This document shows, one piece after another, positions 46,039 through 54,522 of a stretch of 64,000 nucleotides of DNA. This stretch comes from an uncultured Bacteroidaceae bacterium (GTDB lineage Bacteria > Bacteroidota > Bacteroidia > Bacteroidales > Bacteroidaceae): NCBI GenBank assembly GCA_905235285.1, contig CAJOLI010000001.1, positions 58,265 to 122,264 on the forward strand, given 5' to 3'. The notes below the pieces were generated by a model that worked only from the letters and a program-made list of their open reading frames with translations, was not told the origin of the DNA and ran no database searches. Made by a program: the position numbers and the translations under genes. Every line of letters begins with the position of its first letter. Position 1 is the first letter of the stretch.

Positions 46039-48522
46039 ATGAAACACGTCTCCACCTTCCTTCGCTCGGCATTCATGGCCCTGACTTTTGCTGCCGGTAT
46101 CTCCTCTGCCTATGCACAACTAATCTCTCCGACAGCGTTTGGCACAGCAGAGCCCCTCAACGACGGCTGGCGCTTTCTGCTTGCCGATGACTCCGCTGCC
46201 GTTCAGCCGAGCTTCGATGACAGCCGATGGCAACGTGTAAACATACCTCATGACTGGAGCTGCAAGTTGCCTATGTCTCCAGATGCCGGTTCGTGCCAAG
46301 GCTATCTTCATGGCGGCATTGGCTGGTACCGCTGCAGGTTTGATGTCTCGGCTGCCGAGCGCACGTACGTATATTTCGAAGGTATATACAATCGTGCTAC
46401 TGTCTTCGTCAACGGACACGAGTTAGGCTATCGCCCGAGCGGCTATGCCCCGCAGCTATACGAACTGACGCCTTACCTGAATCCGGCAAACACCTTAGCT
46501 GATGGTTCCGCCCTAAGCCGCGATAATGTTATTAGTGTGCGCGTTGATCACTCTCGCGAGAACGATGCACGATGGTATACAGGTTCGGGCATCAACCGCC
46601 CGGCGTGGCTAATACGTGCAGCCAAGACTCATTTCGCGCCATGGGGCACGACATGGAACGTGAAGTCGATGAACAAGAAGAAAGCCAACGTAGAGGTTAA
46701 CTTAGAACTTAACGATGCCAATGCAAATAATGCCACGACGCAGGTCGAGATTCTCGATGCTGACGGAAATGTCGTAGCCAAGCACAGAGGTGGTCTGACA
46801 CACTCGCTCGTCGTCAATGACCCTCACCCCTGGACCCTCGACAACCCTTATCTTTATAAAATTAGGGCTCGTCTTTACGTCAATGGTAGCGAAACCGACC
46901 TCAGCGAGATTACTTTAGGTCTGCGCACATTCGCCTTCTCGCCCGACCGCGGTTTCGCCCTCAACGGCGAATGGATGAAAGTGAAAGGCGTCTGTGTCCA
47001 CGACGATGCCGGAGTGCTCGGCACGGCCGTGCCTGCAGAGGTGTGGCGCAACCGTTTGCAGACACTTAAGAGTTTAGGAACAAATGCCATCCGCATGAGC
47101 CACAACCCTCATGCGACAGCCGTCTATGCCCTCTGCGACAGCTTGGGACTTCTCGTGATGGACGAAGCCAGCGACGAGTGGGAATTTCCCAAGCGCAAGT
47201 GGCTGAAAGGCTGGAACCAAGGCACCCCCGGATTCGAAGGATCGTTCGACTATTTCGAAGAATGGATTGAGCGCGACGTTGCAGATATGGTGAGGCGCAA
47301 CCGCTGCCATCCCTGCATCTTTCTCTGGAGTATCGGCAATGAAGTAGACTACCCCAACGACCCATACACACATCCTATCCTCGACGGCGGTACGGCTGGT
47401 TTCACTCAGCCTATGTATGGCGGCTATAAGCCCGGCCAGCCTAATGCAGAGCGCATTGGACTCATTGCGCAACGCCTGGCTAATGTCGTTCGCTCGATTG
47501 ACAACTCAAGGGCGGTTACAGGAGCCCTTGCCGGCGTCGTCATGAGCAATGAGACGGCTTATCCCGAGGCAGTTGACGTCGTAGGCTACAACTACACCGA
47601 AAGCCGCTATGCCGAGGACCACCAGCGCTACCCCAACCGCGTCATCTACGGTTCTGAGAACCGCCATGACCTGCTGGCCTGGAAGGCCGTTCGCGACAAC
47701 GAACACATTTTCGGGCAGTTTCTCTGGACAGGCATTGACTACCTTGGCGAGAGCGGAGCGTGGCCTGCACGCGGCTCCGAGGCCGGACTCATTGACATGG
47801 CCGGACACGTGAAGCCTCAAGGCCACTATCGCGCGGCACTGTGGAGCGAGACGGCCGTATGTTATCTCGGCACCTACCAACAGCTGTCGCAAGGTCGCCG
47901 AGGCGGACGTGGCGGACGGAATGCCAATGTCGTCTCGTCGTATGCTCCTGCACTATGGAACTACGATGAAGGTCAGAACGTTCGTGTCGTATGCTACACA
48001 AATGCCGCTAATGCTACTCTATACCTCAATGGCAAGCCAGTTGGCGGAGAAACTAAACGTGACCCACAGACTGACATTCTATATTGGGACGTGACTTATG
48101 AGCCAGGCACCTTAAGCTGCGAGGCTGACAACAAAGCCGTTGCCGAAATAGTGACGAGCGGGCATCCAGTTGTTCTTCGAGCTACGTCTGACAAGAAACA
48201 ACTTGCAGCTGTAGGAGAAGTGGCTATCGTAGAAATAGAAATAGTCGATGAAGATGGTATACTCGTGAGCCTGGCAGACAACAGTATCAGCTGCTACACC
48301 GAAGGTCCGGTGCGCTTGCTCGGACTTGAAAACGGCGACGCTCGCGACACCTCGGACAAGAATGTGCCTTCACGGAGGGCAAAGGCAGGAAGACTCATCG
48401 CCTACGTCGTCAAGACGGCGCAGAGCAATCAATGGCCCGTTCGGGAAACAGCTAATGCTGACGGCCGAGCCGTAATTCACTTCCGTTCGCCATTGCTCAA
48501 AGGCACAGACATAACATTTTAA
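46039..48522 (+). CDS. Secreted glycoside hydrolase family 2 (beta-galactosidase-like)
   Basis: Probably cleaves beta-galactosides or related glycosides in the periplasm. The 827 residues have a signal peptide (ending SSAYAQ), a GH2 sugar-binding domain (PLNDGWRFLL, NIPHDWS), an immunoglobulin-like domain and the TIM barrel. Acid/base E435 is in WSIGNEVDYP and the likely nucleophile E540 in VIYGSENRHD. C-terminal beta-sandwich domains follow. An arginine/glycine stretch (RRGGRGGR, near residue 618) is inserted before a C-terminal domain. There are no SusC/SusD genes or regulator nearby, so it is an orphan enzyme rather than part of a visible utilisation locus. Confidence 0.9.
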   Translation: MKHVSTFLRSAFMALTFAAGISSAYAQLISPTAFGTAEPLNDGWRFLLADDSAAVQPSFDDSRWQRVNIPHDWSCKLPMSPDAGSCQGYLHGGIGWYRCRFDVSAAERTYVYFEGIYNRATVFVNGHELGYRPSGYAPQLYELTPYLNPANTLADGSALSRDNVISVRVDHSRENDARWYTGSGINRPAWLIRAAKTHFAPWGTTWNVKSMNKKKANVEVNLELNDANANNATTQVEILDADGNVVAKHRGGLTHSLVVNDPHPWTLDNPYLYKIRARLYVNGSETDLSEITLGLRTFAFSPDRGFALNGEWMKVKGVCVHDDAGVLGTAVPAEVWRNRLQTLKSLGTNAIRMSHNPHATAVYALCDSLGLLVMDEASDEWEFPKRKWLKGWNQGTPGFEGSFDYFEEWIERDVADMVRRNRCHPCIFLWSIGNEVDYPNDPYTHPILDGGTAGFTQPMYGGYKPGQPNAERIGLIAQRLANVVRSIDNSRAVTGALAGVVMSNETAYPEAVDVVGYNYTESRYAEDHQRYPNRVIYGSENRHDLLAWKAVRDNEHIFGQFLWTGIDYLGESGAWPARGSEAGLIDMAGHVKPQGHYRAALWSETAVCYLGTYQQLSQGRRGGRGGRNANVVSSYAPALWNYDEGQNVRVVCYTNAANATLYLNGKPVGGETKRDPQTDILYWDVTYEPGTLSCEADNKAVAEIVTSGHPVVLRATSDKKQLAAVGEVAIVEIEIVDEDGILVSLADNSISCYTEGPVRLLGLENGDARDTSDKNVPSRRAKAGRLIAYVVKTAQSNQWPVRETANADGRAVIHFRSPLLKGTDITF

Positions 48523-48546
48523 TATTCTGAAAGCTCAATTAATTAT

Positions 48547-49131
48547 ATGGAAACAAAAGGTCGTAAAGTAGCAATTGACCTCGCAAAGGCCAACTTATTC
48601 TCAATAGCTATAATGGCCGCAACTGCAATAGCTCTGTTGGTGCCATTCTTCTTAATATGGCATGGACGCAAACCCTTCGACCAGCTTGTGGGTGGTTTGC
48701 CAGAATGGGAAATAGCACTTGTGCTCATGTTCGTAGGCATCGTTGTTCACGAACTCATCCACGGCATCACATGGGCCTGCTTTGCCAAAAGCGGATGGCG
48801 CAGCATAAGTTTTGGCGTAATATGGAAAATGTTGACTCCCTACTGCCATTGCAACGAGCCTCTTCACATGCGGGCTTATATTTCAGGGGCCATGATGCCG
48901 TGCATCGTACTGGGCATTATCCCCGCTATTGCTGGCCTATGCGTTGGTAGCCTGCCACTACTCGTATGGGGCATTTTCTTCATTGCCGCAGCAGCAGGTG
49001 ACATCTGGATGACGTGGCTCCTGACAAAGGAAGACCCGCGCAGTCTCGTGCTCGACCACCCCTCAGAAGCCGGTTTCTACATCATCGACGAAGACTCAAT
49101 AAACATACCTGAAAATGAACCCCGACAGTAA
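48547..49131 (+). CDS. DUF3267 membrane protein with HELIHG metalloprotease-like motif
   Basis: Function unknown. The 194-residue protein has four to five predicted membrane helices. A HELIHG zinc-binding motif lies in the second (VGIVVHELIHGITWACF), as in site-2-like DUF3267 proteins, and a later CHCNEP segment is also present. The zinc motif suggests intramembrane proteolysis but no substrate can be inferred. It overlaps the following DUF1294 gene by 17 bases, so the two are translated together. Confidence 0.82.
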   Translation: METKGRKVAIDLAKANLFSIAIMAATAIALLVPFFLIWHGRKPFDQLVGGLPEWEIALVLMFVGIVVHELIHGITWACFAKSGWRSISFGVIWKMLTPYCHCNEPLHMRAYISGAMMPCIVLGIIPAIAGLCVGSLPLLVWGIFFIAAAAGDIWMTWLLTKEDPRSLVLDHPSEAGFYIIDEDSINIPENEPRQ

Positions 49132-49396
49132 TATCTATTTCACAGCCGCGATCTACCTCATCGTCATCAACGTCATAACTTTCATCGTTTACGGTATCGA
49201 TAAATGGGAAGCTCAGAACAACAGATGGCGTATATCTGAATCGTCGCTCATCACGCTGGCTGTCATAGGCGGTAGCATAGGAGCATGGATTGGCATGAGG
49301 ACTTTTCACCACAAGACTTTCCACAACAAATTCCGCTACGGCATCCCTGCTATCCTGATTATACAACTAATCCTCGTTTCGTTCTTCTTAGGTTAG
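49115..49396 (+). CDS. DUF1294 membrane protein
   Basis: The 93-residue protein has three hydrophobic segments and the family pattern FIVYGIDKWEAQNNRWRISESSL followed by GGSIGAWIGMRTFHHKTFHNKF. DUF1294 proteins are small inner-membrane proteins of unknown role. It starts 17 bases inside the DUF3267 gene and ends before a strong terminator. Confidence 0.88.
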   Translation: MNPDSNIYFTAAIYLIVINVITFIVYGIDKWEAQNNRWRISESSLITLAVIGGSIGAWIGMRTFHHKTFHNKFRYGIPAILIIQLILVSFFLG

Positions 49397-49427
49397 AGGA
49401 AAGGGCGATTAAGAATTGGAGCTAACA

Positions 49428-49456
49428 AAAAGGCTCCTCTGCGCGAGGAGCCTTTT
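49428..49456. terminator. Terminator after the DUF1294 gene and tRNA-Ser
   Basis: 12-bp stem AAAAGGCTCCTC / GAGGAGCCTTTT with a 5-base loop. The T-tract is in the stem end on both strands, so it can serve the plus-strand operon and the convergent tRNA-Ser. Confidence 0.85.
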
Positions 49457-49468
49457 CCGTACCTGAGA

Positions 49469-49557
49469 GCGGAAGCTGGGGGATTCGAACCCCCGGTACG
49501 GTAACCCGTACGTCAGTTTAGCAAACTGGTGGTTTCAGCCACTCACCCAAACTTCCG
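49469..49557 (-). tRNA. tRNA-Ser(GCT)
   Basis: On the minus strand: acceptor CGGAAGT / GCTTCCG, anticodon stem CCAGT/ACTGG with loop TTGCTAA (anticodon GCT), a long variable arm (GTACGGG..CCGTAC) and T arm GGGGG-TTCGAAT-CCCCC. The long variable arm fits a class II serine tRNA. CCA is not encoded. Confidence 0.95.
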
Positions 49558-49597
49558 AAAACGGTGTGCAATAAGAGTGCTTTTCTTAATTGCGGCA

Positions 49598-49629
49598 CAA
49601 AAGTACAACATTATTCTGTACCGGCCAAA
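49598..49629 (-). promoter_or_regulatory. Promoter for tRNA-Ser
   Basis: Minus-strand TTTG (49626-49629), a 20-base spacer and TACTTTTG (49598-49605), about 40 bases upstream of the mature 5' end. Confidence 0.75.
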
Positions 49630-49698
49630 CATTTCCTGAAAATAATTTCATTTTTTCGGCATAAAACACTTTTCTTCGTTATTTTTCCGGCTAAAGTT

Positions 49699-49729
49699 AT
49701 TGCTCATTAAGAATAATAAAGTAACTTTG
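49699..49729 (+). promoter_or_regulatory. Promoter overlapping the start of the HU/SPOR gene
   Basis: ATTG (49699-49702), a 19-base spacer and TAACTTTG (49722-49729). The ATG begins only 5 bases after the box, so the transcript should be leaderless or almost so. Confidence 0.65.
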
Positions 49730-49734
49730 TAGCG

Positions 49735-50730
49735 ATGATAACACTTTACCAACATATTGAACATTTACTTCTGAGCCACGACTGCGTCGTAGTGCCTCAT
49801 TTCGGTGGTTTCGTAGCTCACGAAGCCGAAGCGCGTTATGTCGAAGCGGAAGCCCTTTTCTTCCCTCCCGTTCGCCTCGTACGCTTCAACCCGGATCTTA
49901 CTATCGGCGACGACCTTCTGCTCAACCACCTCTGCCGATTGTACAACTTTGGCGAGAGCGAAGGCAAACGAGCCATTCAGACGATGGTGCATCAGCTGCG
50001 CGGTCAGTTGCTGGCCGAGGGGCAAGTAGATTTCGGCTCACTAGGCATCTTCTCGCAAGACGAAGATGGCGACATTCAGTTCTCTGCGTGCCAGGCAGGA
50101 GCCATTACGCCAGCCCACTATGGACTCGATGCCTTCAGGATGCCACGACTGGCAGAGCGCAAGCCTACCGCCAAGGGTCATCGCAGGGCTTTAAGCCACG
50201 AGAACCACAAACATGACTTAATCACTTTCAGCATCAGCCGCCGCGCAATACGCAACACGTTGGCAATGGCTGCTGTGCTGCTTGCCGTGGCGCTCTTTGC
50301 CGTACCTTTAAATATCGTGCGACGCCATCAGTTCCAGGTCGCCTCGCTCTTCCCTTCAGATGCCATATCCATTACTCACGACAAAGCTGTGCAGCCTACC
50401 GCCGACGCCATAGTCATGCCGACCACGACCGACGTCAGCGCCCCGGCCACAACTCAAGAAGCTACGACGACTACCCCGCAGGCCGCTGAGCCCGCTGCCG
50501 ATAACAACTTTGCCGTGGTCTTTGCCAGCAACGTCAGTCTGAAGAATGCCGAGCGTTACGTCGCTGAGCTGGCAACAAAGGGTATCGGTGGCGCTCACGT
50601 AATGAAAAGCGGCAAGACCATACGCGTCATCGTAGACGGCTTAGCCACAGAGAACGAGGCTTACAACCAAGTGCGGGAGTTCCGCGCTATGGGCGCTGAA
50701 TTCGCCGATGTCTGGGTGCTGAAGCTATGA
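49735..50730 (+). CDS. HU-domain (CCDC81-like) and SPOR-domain membrane protein
   Basis: The 331-residue protein begins with an HU-like DNA-binding-fold domain of the CCDC81 prokaryotic type (HIEHLLLSHDCVVVPHFGGF, then VDFGSLGIF). A basic segment follows, then one membrane helix near residues 180-200 (NTLAMAAVLLAVALFAVPL) and a Thr/Pro/Ala-rich linker. The C-terminal SPOR domain (FAVVFASNVSLKNAERYV) would bind denuded peptidoglycan in the periplasm. It overlaps the FHA gene by 4 bases. A link between cytoplasmic partners and septal wall is plausible but inferred. Confidence 0.85.
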   Translation: MITLYQHIEHLLLSHDCVVVPHFGGFVAHEAEARYVEAEALFFPPVRLVRFNPDLTIGDDLLLNHLCRLYNFGESEGKRAIQTMVHQLRGQLLAEGQVDFGSLGIFSQDEDGDIQFSACQAGAITPAHYGLDAFRMPRLAERKPTAKGHRRALSHENHKHDLITFSISRRAIRNTLAMAAVLLAVALFAVPLNIVRRHQFQVASLFPSDAISITHDKAVQPTADAIVMPTTTDVSAPATTQEATTTTPQAAEPAADNNFAVVFASNVSLKNAERYVAELATKGIGGAHVMKSGKTIRVIVDGLATENEAYNQVREFRAMGAEFADVWVLKL

Positions 50731-51341
50731 AACGTATCCGTTGCCCAAAATGCGACAGCTACATAACCTTCGATGAGACACGATACACCGAAGGTCAAAC
50801 TCTTGTCTTCGAGTGCAACGAGTGCCACCGCCAATTTGGCATACGTATCGGAAAGTCCAGATTACTAAACACGCGTAAGGATGAGCGTCGCATCACTGAC
50901 GACCAAGCCCTACAGACAGACATCGGCAAGCTAGACAACGAGGCCGGCTTGCCTGTCGACGAGCAACCAGACTGCGGCCACCTGCTCGTCATAGAAAACG
51001 TTTTCCACTACAAGCAAACCCTACCACTACACCTTGGCGACAACGTTGTGGGCAGATATGTGCGTGGTTCAAAGATCAACACTCCCATCGAAACAGTTGA
51101 CCCCAGCGTCGATACGACTCACTGCGTCATCAATGTGCGGCGCAACCGGCAGGGACAGTTCGTTTACACTCTCCGCGACGCCAGCACCGACGGCACTGGC
51201 ACCTTTGCTGCCAACACATTCCTCAGTTCCTCTGACCGCCTGCGCATAGACGACGGCACCATTATCACAATCGGAGCCACCACCATGATTTTACGCGCCG
51301 CGGGCTGCGACGAAGAAGAGACGACTGCCGAAGAACGATGA
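50727..51341 (+). CDS. Zinc-ribbon and FHA-domain protein
   Basis: The 204-residue protein has an N-terminal zinc-ribbon-like module (C6-x2-C9 in IRCPKCDSYITF and C31-x2-C34 in FECNECHRQFGI) and a C-terminal FHA domain. The FHA domain has NVVGRYVRGSKINTPIE, VDPSVDTTHCVINV and LRIDDGTIITIGATTMIL. FHA domains bind phosphothreonine peptides; the canonical GR and S/T-H residues are partly kept (GRYVRG, DTTHC). The start overlaps the HU/SPOR stop by ATGA, so translation is coupled and the two proteins probably act together. Confidence 0.85.
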   Translation: MKRIRCPKCDSYITFDETRYTEGQTLVFECNECHRQFGIRIGKSRLLNTRKDERRITDDQALQTDIGKLDNEAGLPVDEQPDCGHLLVIENVFHYKQTLPLHLGDNVVGRYVRGSKINTPIETVDPSVDTTHCVINVRRNRQGQFVYTLRDASTDGTGTFAANTFLSSSDRLRIDDGTIITIGATTMILRAAGCDEEETTAEER

Positions 51342-51364
51342 AAAATAAAATACGTTGGCAGTGG

Positions 51365-51988
51365 TCAATGGCTGTGAGCTGATTCTGCGTTGCCAGCTTC
51401 ATGCTTATGAACGTGAGGCTCTTTTGGTAGTCTTACGGCGTTGAAAGTGCGCTGGCGTTGGTGGCTGTTCTTGCCTATGATTCTGCTGACAGGCTTTGCA
51501 GCAGGTGGTTGCGACTGCCATGCCGGCCGTTTGTTTGACGGAGCTTTGCGTGCAGGGTGCGGTGCGTGTGAGTGGGTGCGTCTCTTGGCAGCATTCACCT
51601 TGCGCTGAACCATGTTATCAAGACTGAAAAGGCGCGACATCTGCTGAGGAGTGAGTACTGCGGCAAACTCATCAATAAAGCGGAGGCGTATGTCAAGAGA
51701 GCGTTGCTGTAACTGCAAGTTTGTTCGGATGTTATTTGCAGCTTCTTGACTTGTCGAAGGATGCTCGGTACTTTGATATCCCTCCCAAGTTGCTATCATG
51801 GCTTCTGTATAGCGTTGATAGATGGGCGTGAACTGTGCTTTCTGCTCATCATTGAACTTAAGTCGTTCGGCTATTTCTTGGACTTTAGCCTCAAGGAAAC
51901 GCTGCTGCAGCGAGTCGGTCGTCTGCGCTTGGGCTGATGACTGCAAAACAATGAATGCAGAGAATATGGTTAAGAGGAAGTGTTTCAT
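51365..51988 (-). CDS. Spy/CpxP-like periplasmic protein with basic histidine-rich tail
   Basis: I start at MKHFLLTIFSAF (51988) to give a proper signal peptide ending SSAQAQ; the ORF-track start adds 15 residues. Residues 25-135 are helical with LKFNDEQKAQFTPIYQRY and FAAVLTPQQMSRLF, resembling Spy/CpxP-type LTxxQ proteins that sense or buffer periplasmic stress. The last about 70 residues are Arg/Lys/Pro/His-rich and end HVHKHEAGNAESAHSH, a likely metal-binding or disordered tail. It is 25 bases downstream of a small membrane-protein gene. Confidence 0.72.
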   Translation of the reverse strand: MKHFLLTIFSAFIVLQSSAQAQTTDSLQQRFLEAKVQEIAERLKFNDEQKAQFTPIYQRYTEAMIATWEGYQSTEHPSTSQEAANNIRTNLQLQQRSLDIRLRFIDEFAAVLTPQQMSRLFSLDNMVQRKVNAAKRRTHSHAPHPARKAPSNKRPAWQSQPPAAKPVSRIIGKNSHQRQRTFNAVRLPKEPHVHKHEAGNAESAHSH

Positions 51989-52013
51989 TTCTTTGTGTAA
52001 CGAGGATAAGTGG

Positions 52014-52328
52014 TTAGTATTCCGGAATTTCATCTATCATGTAATAGCGGAGCGAGTCTTTCTCTTGATCCGTAAGACTGTCGAGGAAGAGGTCTAGTGG
52101 CGAATCTTGCCGCAGCAGTTCCGAGGCTGCAGCATCTTGCTGCGGCTCATCGGCGGCGGGCGGCCTGCTGATCCAATGCCATATTAAAGCCACAGTTAGA
52201 AGCAATGCGAATACGATAGCAACGATAATCCACCACTTGCCTTTGGCAAATTTCTGCTTAGGCTCAGTGCTATGGTTGATGCTCTTGGTGTCCTGTGGTT
52301 TTGTTGTTTTCTTGTTGTGGTTATTCAT
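52014..52328 (-). CDS. Small single-pass membrane protein upstream of the Spy-like gene
   Basis: The family is not recognised. The 104 residues comprise a polar Lys/Asn/Thr-rich N-terminus, one membrane helix (WWIIVAIVFALLLTVALIW) and an acidic C-terminal segment (LDLFLDSLTDQEKDSLRYYM). The topology with a short cytoplasmic tail resembles anti-sigma or sensor partners that sit beside Spy-like proteins in Bacteroidales, but no sigma-factor gene is adjacent. Probably co-transcribed with the Spy-like gene. Confidence 0.65.
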   Translation of the reverse strand: MNNHNKKTTKPQDTKSINHSTEPKQKFAKGKWWIIVAIVFALLLTVALIWHWISRPPAADEPQQDAAASELLRQDSPLDLFLDSLTDQEKDSLRYYMIDEIPEY

Positions 52329-52351
52329 AGGCTGTGTCTTATTTTATGAAG

Positions 52352-52405
52352 AAAAAGCGCCCCACTCTCCATGCTGGTTTGCAAGAAAGAAGTAAGGCGC
52401 TTTTT
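52352..52405. terminator. Putative terminator after the nqr operon
   Basis: AAAAAGCGCC (52352-52361) pairs with GGCGCTTTTT (52396-52405) across a 34-base loop. It lies just downstream of nqrF on the minus strand. The loop is long, so efficiency is uncertain. Confidence 0.55.
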
Positions 52406-52425
52406 ATTGGGTTTCATGGCTCTGG

Positions 52426-53715
52426 CTAACCTCCAAAGTTGTCAAAGCGGATCATATCATCTTCGACCCCAAGGCTATGGAGCAGGTCGAGCACGGTCTT
52501 GGCCATCATTGGTGGTCCGCAGAGGTAGTACTCGCAGTCCTCTGGATTCTCGTGAGCCTTAAGGTACGTGTCGCCCATAACAGGTGCAACGAAGCCTGGG
52601 GTATATTTGATGCCAGCTGCGTCGGCCTTAGGATCGGGACGGTCGAGTGCGAGGTGGAAGTGGAAGTTATCGTACTCCTTATCCAGCTGGAGGAAGTCGT
52701 CGAGGAAGGGAACTTCCTCCAAGGCGCGTGCACCATAGAAATAGTGCATGGGGCGCTTACGATCCTCGTCCTTCACGCCGTGGCCCTTGAGCATGTGCAT
52801 AATCTGAGCACGCAGGGGAGCCATGCCAGCACCACCACCGACCCAAATCATCTCGCGACCAGTGCCATACTGAGGACGGAACTCGCCGTAAGGGCCGCTC
52901 ATTACGACCTTGTCGCCGGGTTTCAGCGAGAAGATGTAGCTGGAGGCGATACCAGGATTGACGTCGATGAAGCCGGGACCTTGATCTTTCGGTTTGAAAG
53001 GCGGTGTGGCAATACGTACGTTGAGGGTGATAATGTCGCCCTCGTCGGGATAGTTGGCCATGGAGTAGGCACGGATGGTGGGTTCGGGGTTCTTACACTT
53101 GAGCGGGAAGAGTCCGAACTTCTCCCATGCGGGCAAATAGGTGTCGCCGATGAGGCTCTTGTCGAAGTCCTTGTCGTAGTCGATGCAGTCGAACGCAGGA
53201 ATCCTGATCTGTGCGTATGAGCCTGGCTCGAAGTCCATGTGCTCGCCTGGAGGCAGTGCGACCTTGTACTCCTTGATGAAAGTGGCGACATTCTTGTTGC
53301 CAATGACTGTGCACTCCCACTCTTTGACACCGAGGACACTCTCGGGAACCTTGATGCCGAGGTCGCCCTTGACCTTGCATTGGCATCCGAGGCGCCAGTG
53401 GTCTTTGATTTCCTTGCGGGTGAAATGGCCTTTCTCGGAATCGAGGATCTCGCCTCCACCGTCCGTGACCTGGCATTTGCACTGGCCACAAGAGCCTTTA
53501 CCGCCACAGGCTGAGGGCAGGTAGACGCCTTGTTCGGCAAGCGTGGAGAGAAGGCTAGCACCCTGAGGCACGGACAGCTGGTCCTTGCCGTTCATTGTTA
53601 TGGTGACATTACCACTCGGTGAGAGGTAAGCCTTTGCTACAAGCAGAATGATGACCAACGCGATAATAATCACGAGGAAAACCACAATGCTTGTCAGAAT
53701 TAATGCTGTATTCAT
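52426..53715 (-). CDS. nqrF: Na+-translocating NADH:quinone reductase subunit F
   Basis: The electron entry subunit: takes electrons from NADH through FAD to a [2Fe-2S] centre. The 429-residue protein has one N-terminal membrane helix and a ferredoxin domain with cysteines in SACGGKGSCGQCKC and LGCQCK. It also has an FAD domain (RAYSMANYPDEGD), an NADH-binding domain (WVGGGAGMAPLRAQIMH) and YYLCGPPMMAK. It is the last gene of the operon, 18 bases after nqrE. Confidence 0.96.
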   Translation of the reverse strand: MNTALILTSIVVFLVIIIALVIILLVAKAYLSPSGNVTITMNGKDQLSVPQGASLLSTLAEQGVYLPSACGGKGSCGQCKCQVTDGGGEILDSEKGHFTRKEIKDHWRLGCQCKVKGDLGIKVPESVLGVKEWECTVIGNKNVATFIKEYKVALPPGEHMDFEPGSYAQIRIPAFDCIDYDKDFDKSLIGDTYLPAWEKFGLFPLKCKNPEPTIRAYSMANYPDEGDIITLNVRIATPPFKPKDQGPGFIDVNPGIASSYIFSLKPGDKVVMSGPYGEFRPQYGTGREMIWVGGGAGMAPLRAQIMHMLKGHGVKDEDRKRPMHYFYGARALEEVPFLDDFLQLDKEYDNFHFHLALDRPDPKADAAGIKYTPGFVAPVMGDTYLKAHENPEDCEYYLCGPPMMAKTVLDLLHSLGVEDDMIRFDNFGG

Positions 53716-53733
53716 TGTTGTTCTGCTTGTTAT

Positions 53734-54360
53734 TTAAAGGTTAAGACCAGAGAAGCACATGAATGCCATAGCCATGAGACCAACGGTGATGAACGTGATG
53801 CCGAGTCCCTGAAGTGGGCGTGGCACGTTGGTGTAAGCCATCTTCTCGCGAATGGCAGCGAGGCATGTGATGGCCAACAGCCAACCGATACCTGAGCCAA
53901 GGGCATATGCTATGCTGTCCCAAATGCTCAGAATAGCTTGCGAGTTGGTGTCGGGCATGGTGACGCGCTGCTGCATGAACAGCGAGGCGCCCATGATGGC
54001 GCAGTTCACGGCTATAAGTGGCAGGAAGATGCCGAGTGCGTTATACAGCGAAGGGCTGAAACGCTCGACAATCATCTCTACGAGCTGTACGATGGCAGCG
54101 ATAACGGCGATGAAGAGGATGAACGAGAGGAAGCTCAGGTCCACACCCTCAACGAGGCAGTCGGGGCCAAGGACGTACTGCTGCAAGAGGTAGTCCACGG
54201 GCACGGTGATGAGCAACACGAAGGTCACTGCCACGCCGAGACCGAGGGCCGTCTTCACGCTCTTCGAGACGGCGAGATACGAGCACATGCCGAGGAAGAA
54301 GGCGAAGATCATATTGTCCACAAAGATGGAGCGGACAAATAGACTGATTAGATGTTCCAT
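53734..54360 (-). CDS. nqrE: Na+-NQR subunit E
   Basis: Integral membrane subunit that pairs with NqrD in an inverted-topology module and carries the intramembrane iron site in known NQR structures. The 208 residues have six hydrophobic segments, with the family blocks [20 protein letters not shown] and [15 protein letters not shown]. The cysteine in each block corresponds in position to the metal ligands. It is preceded by a 162-base spacer with inverted repeats that separates it from nqrD. Confidence 0.95.
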   Translation of the reverse strand: MEHLISLFVRSIFVDNMIFAFFLGMCSYLAVSKSVKTALGLGVAVTFVLLITVPVDYLLQQYVLGPDCLVEGVDLSFLSFILFIAVIAAIVQLVEMIVERFSPSLYNALGIFLPLIAVNCAIMGASLFMQQRVTMPDTNSQAILSIWDSIAYALGSGIGWLLAITCLAAIREKMAYTNVPRPLQGLGITFITVGLMAMAFMCFSGLNL

Positions 54361-54522
54361 AGTTACATTTACTATTTATTGATTTTCCATTTACTATTTA
54401 AATGACTGTACGTCTGTTATTACAATCTGACTATCTAAAAGGACAATATTTATGAGAGTTTTCAGCTCTTGTTGATATTCCCAAGGAGACGAATGTTAAA
54501 TAGTAGATGGTTAAATGGTAAA
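54361..54522 (-). repeat. nqrD-nqrE spacer with terminal inverted TTTAC-type repeats
   Basis: Directly after the nqrD stop the minus strand reads TAATTTACCATTTAACC. Just before the nqrE start it reads AAATAGTAAATG, the inverse type. The spacer is non-coding and could fold into a long intercistronic hairpin. Confidence 0.6.

Noticed and set aside
46039-48522. Polysaccharide utilisation locus around the GH2 gene and esterase
   Set aside because: No SusC/SusD pair, sensor or other carbohydrate enzymes adjoin either gene.
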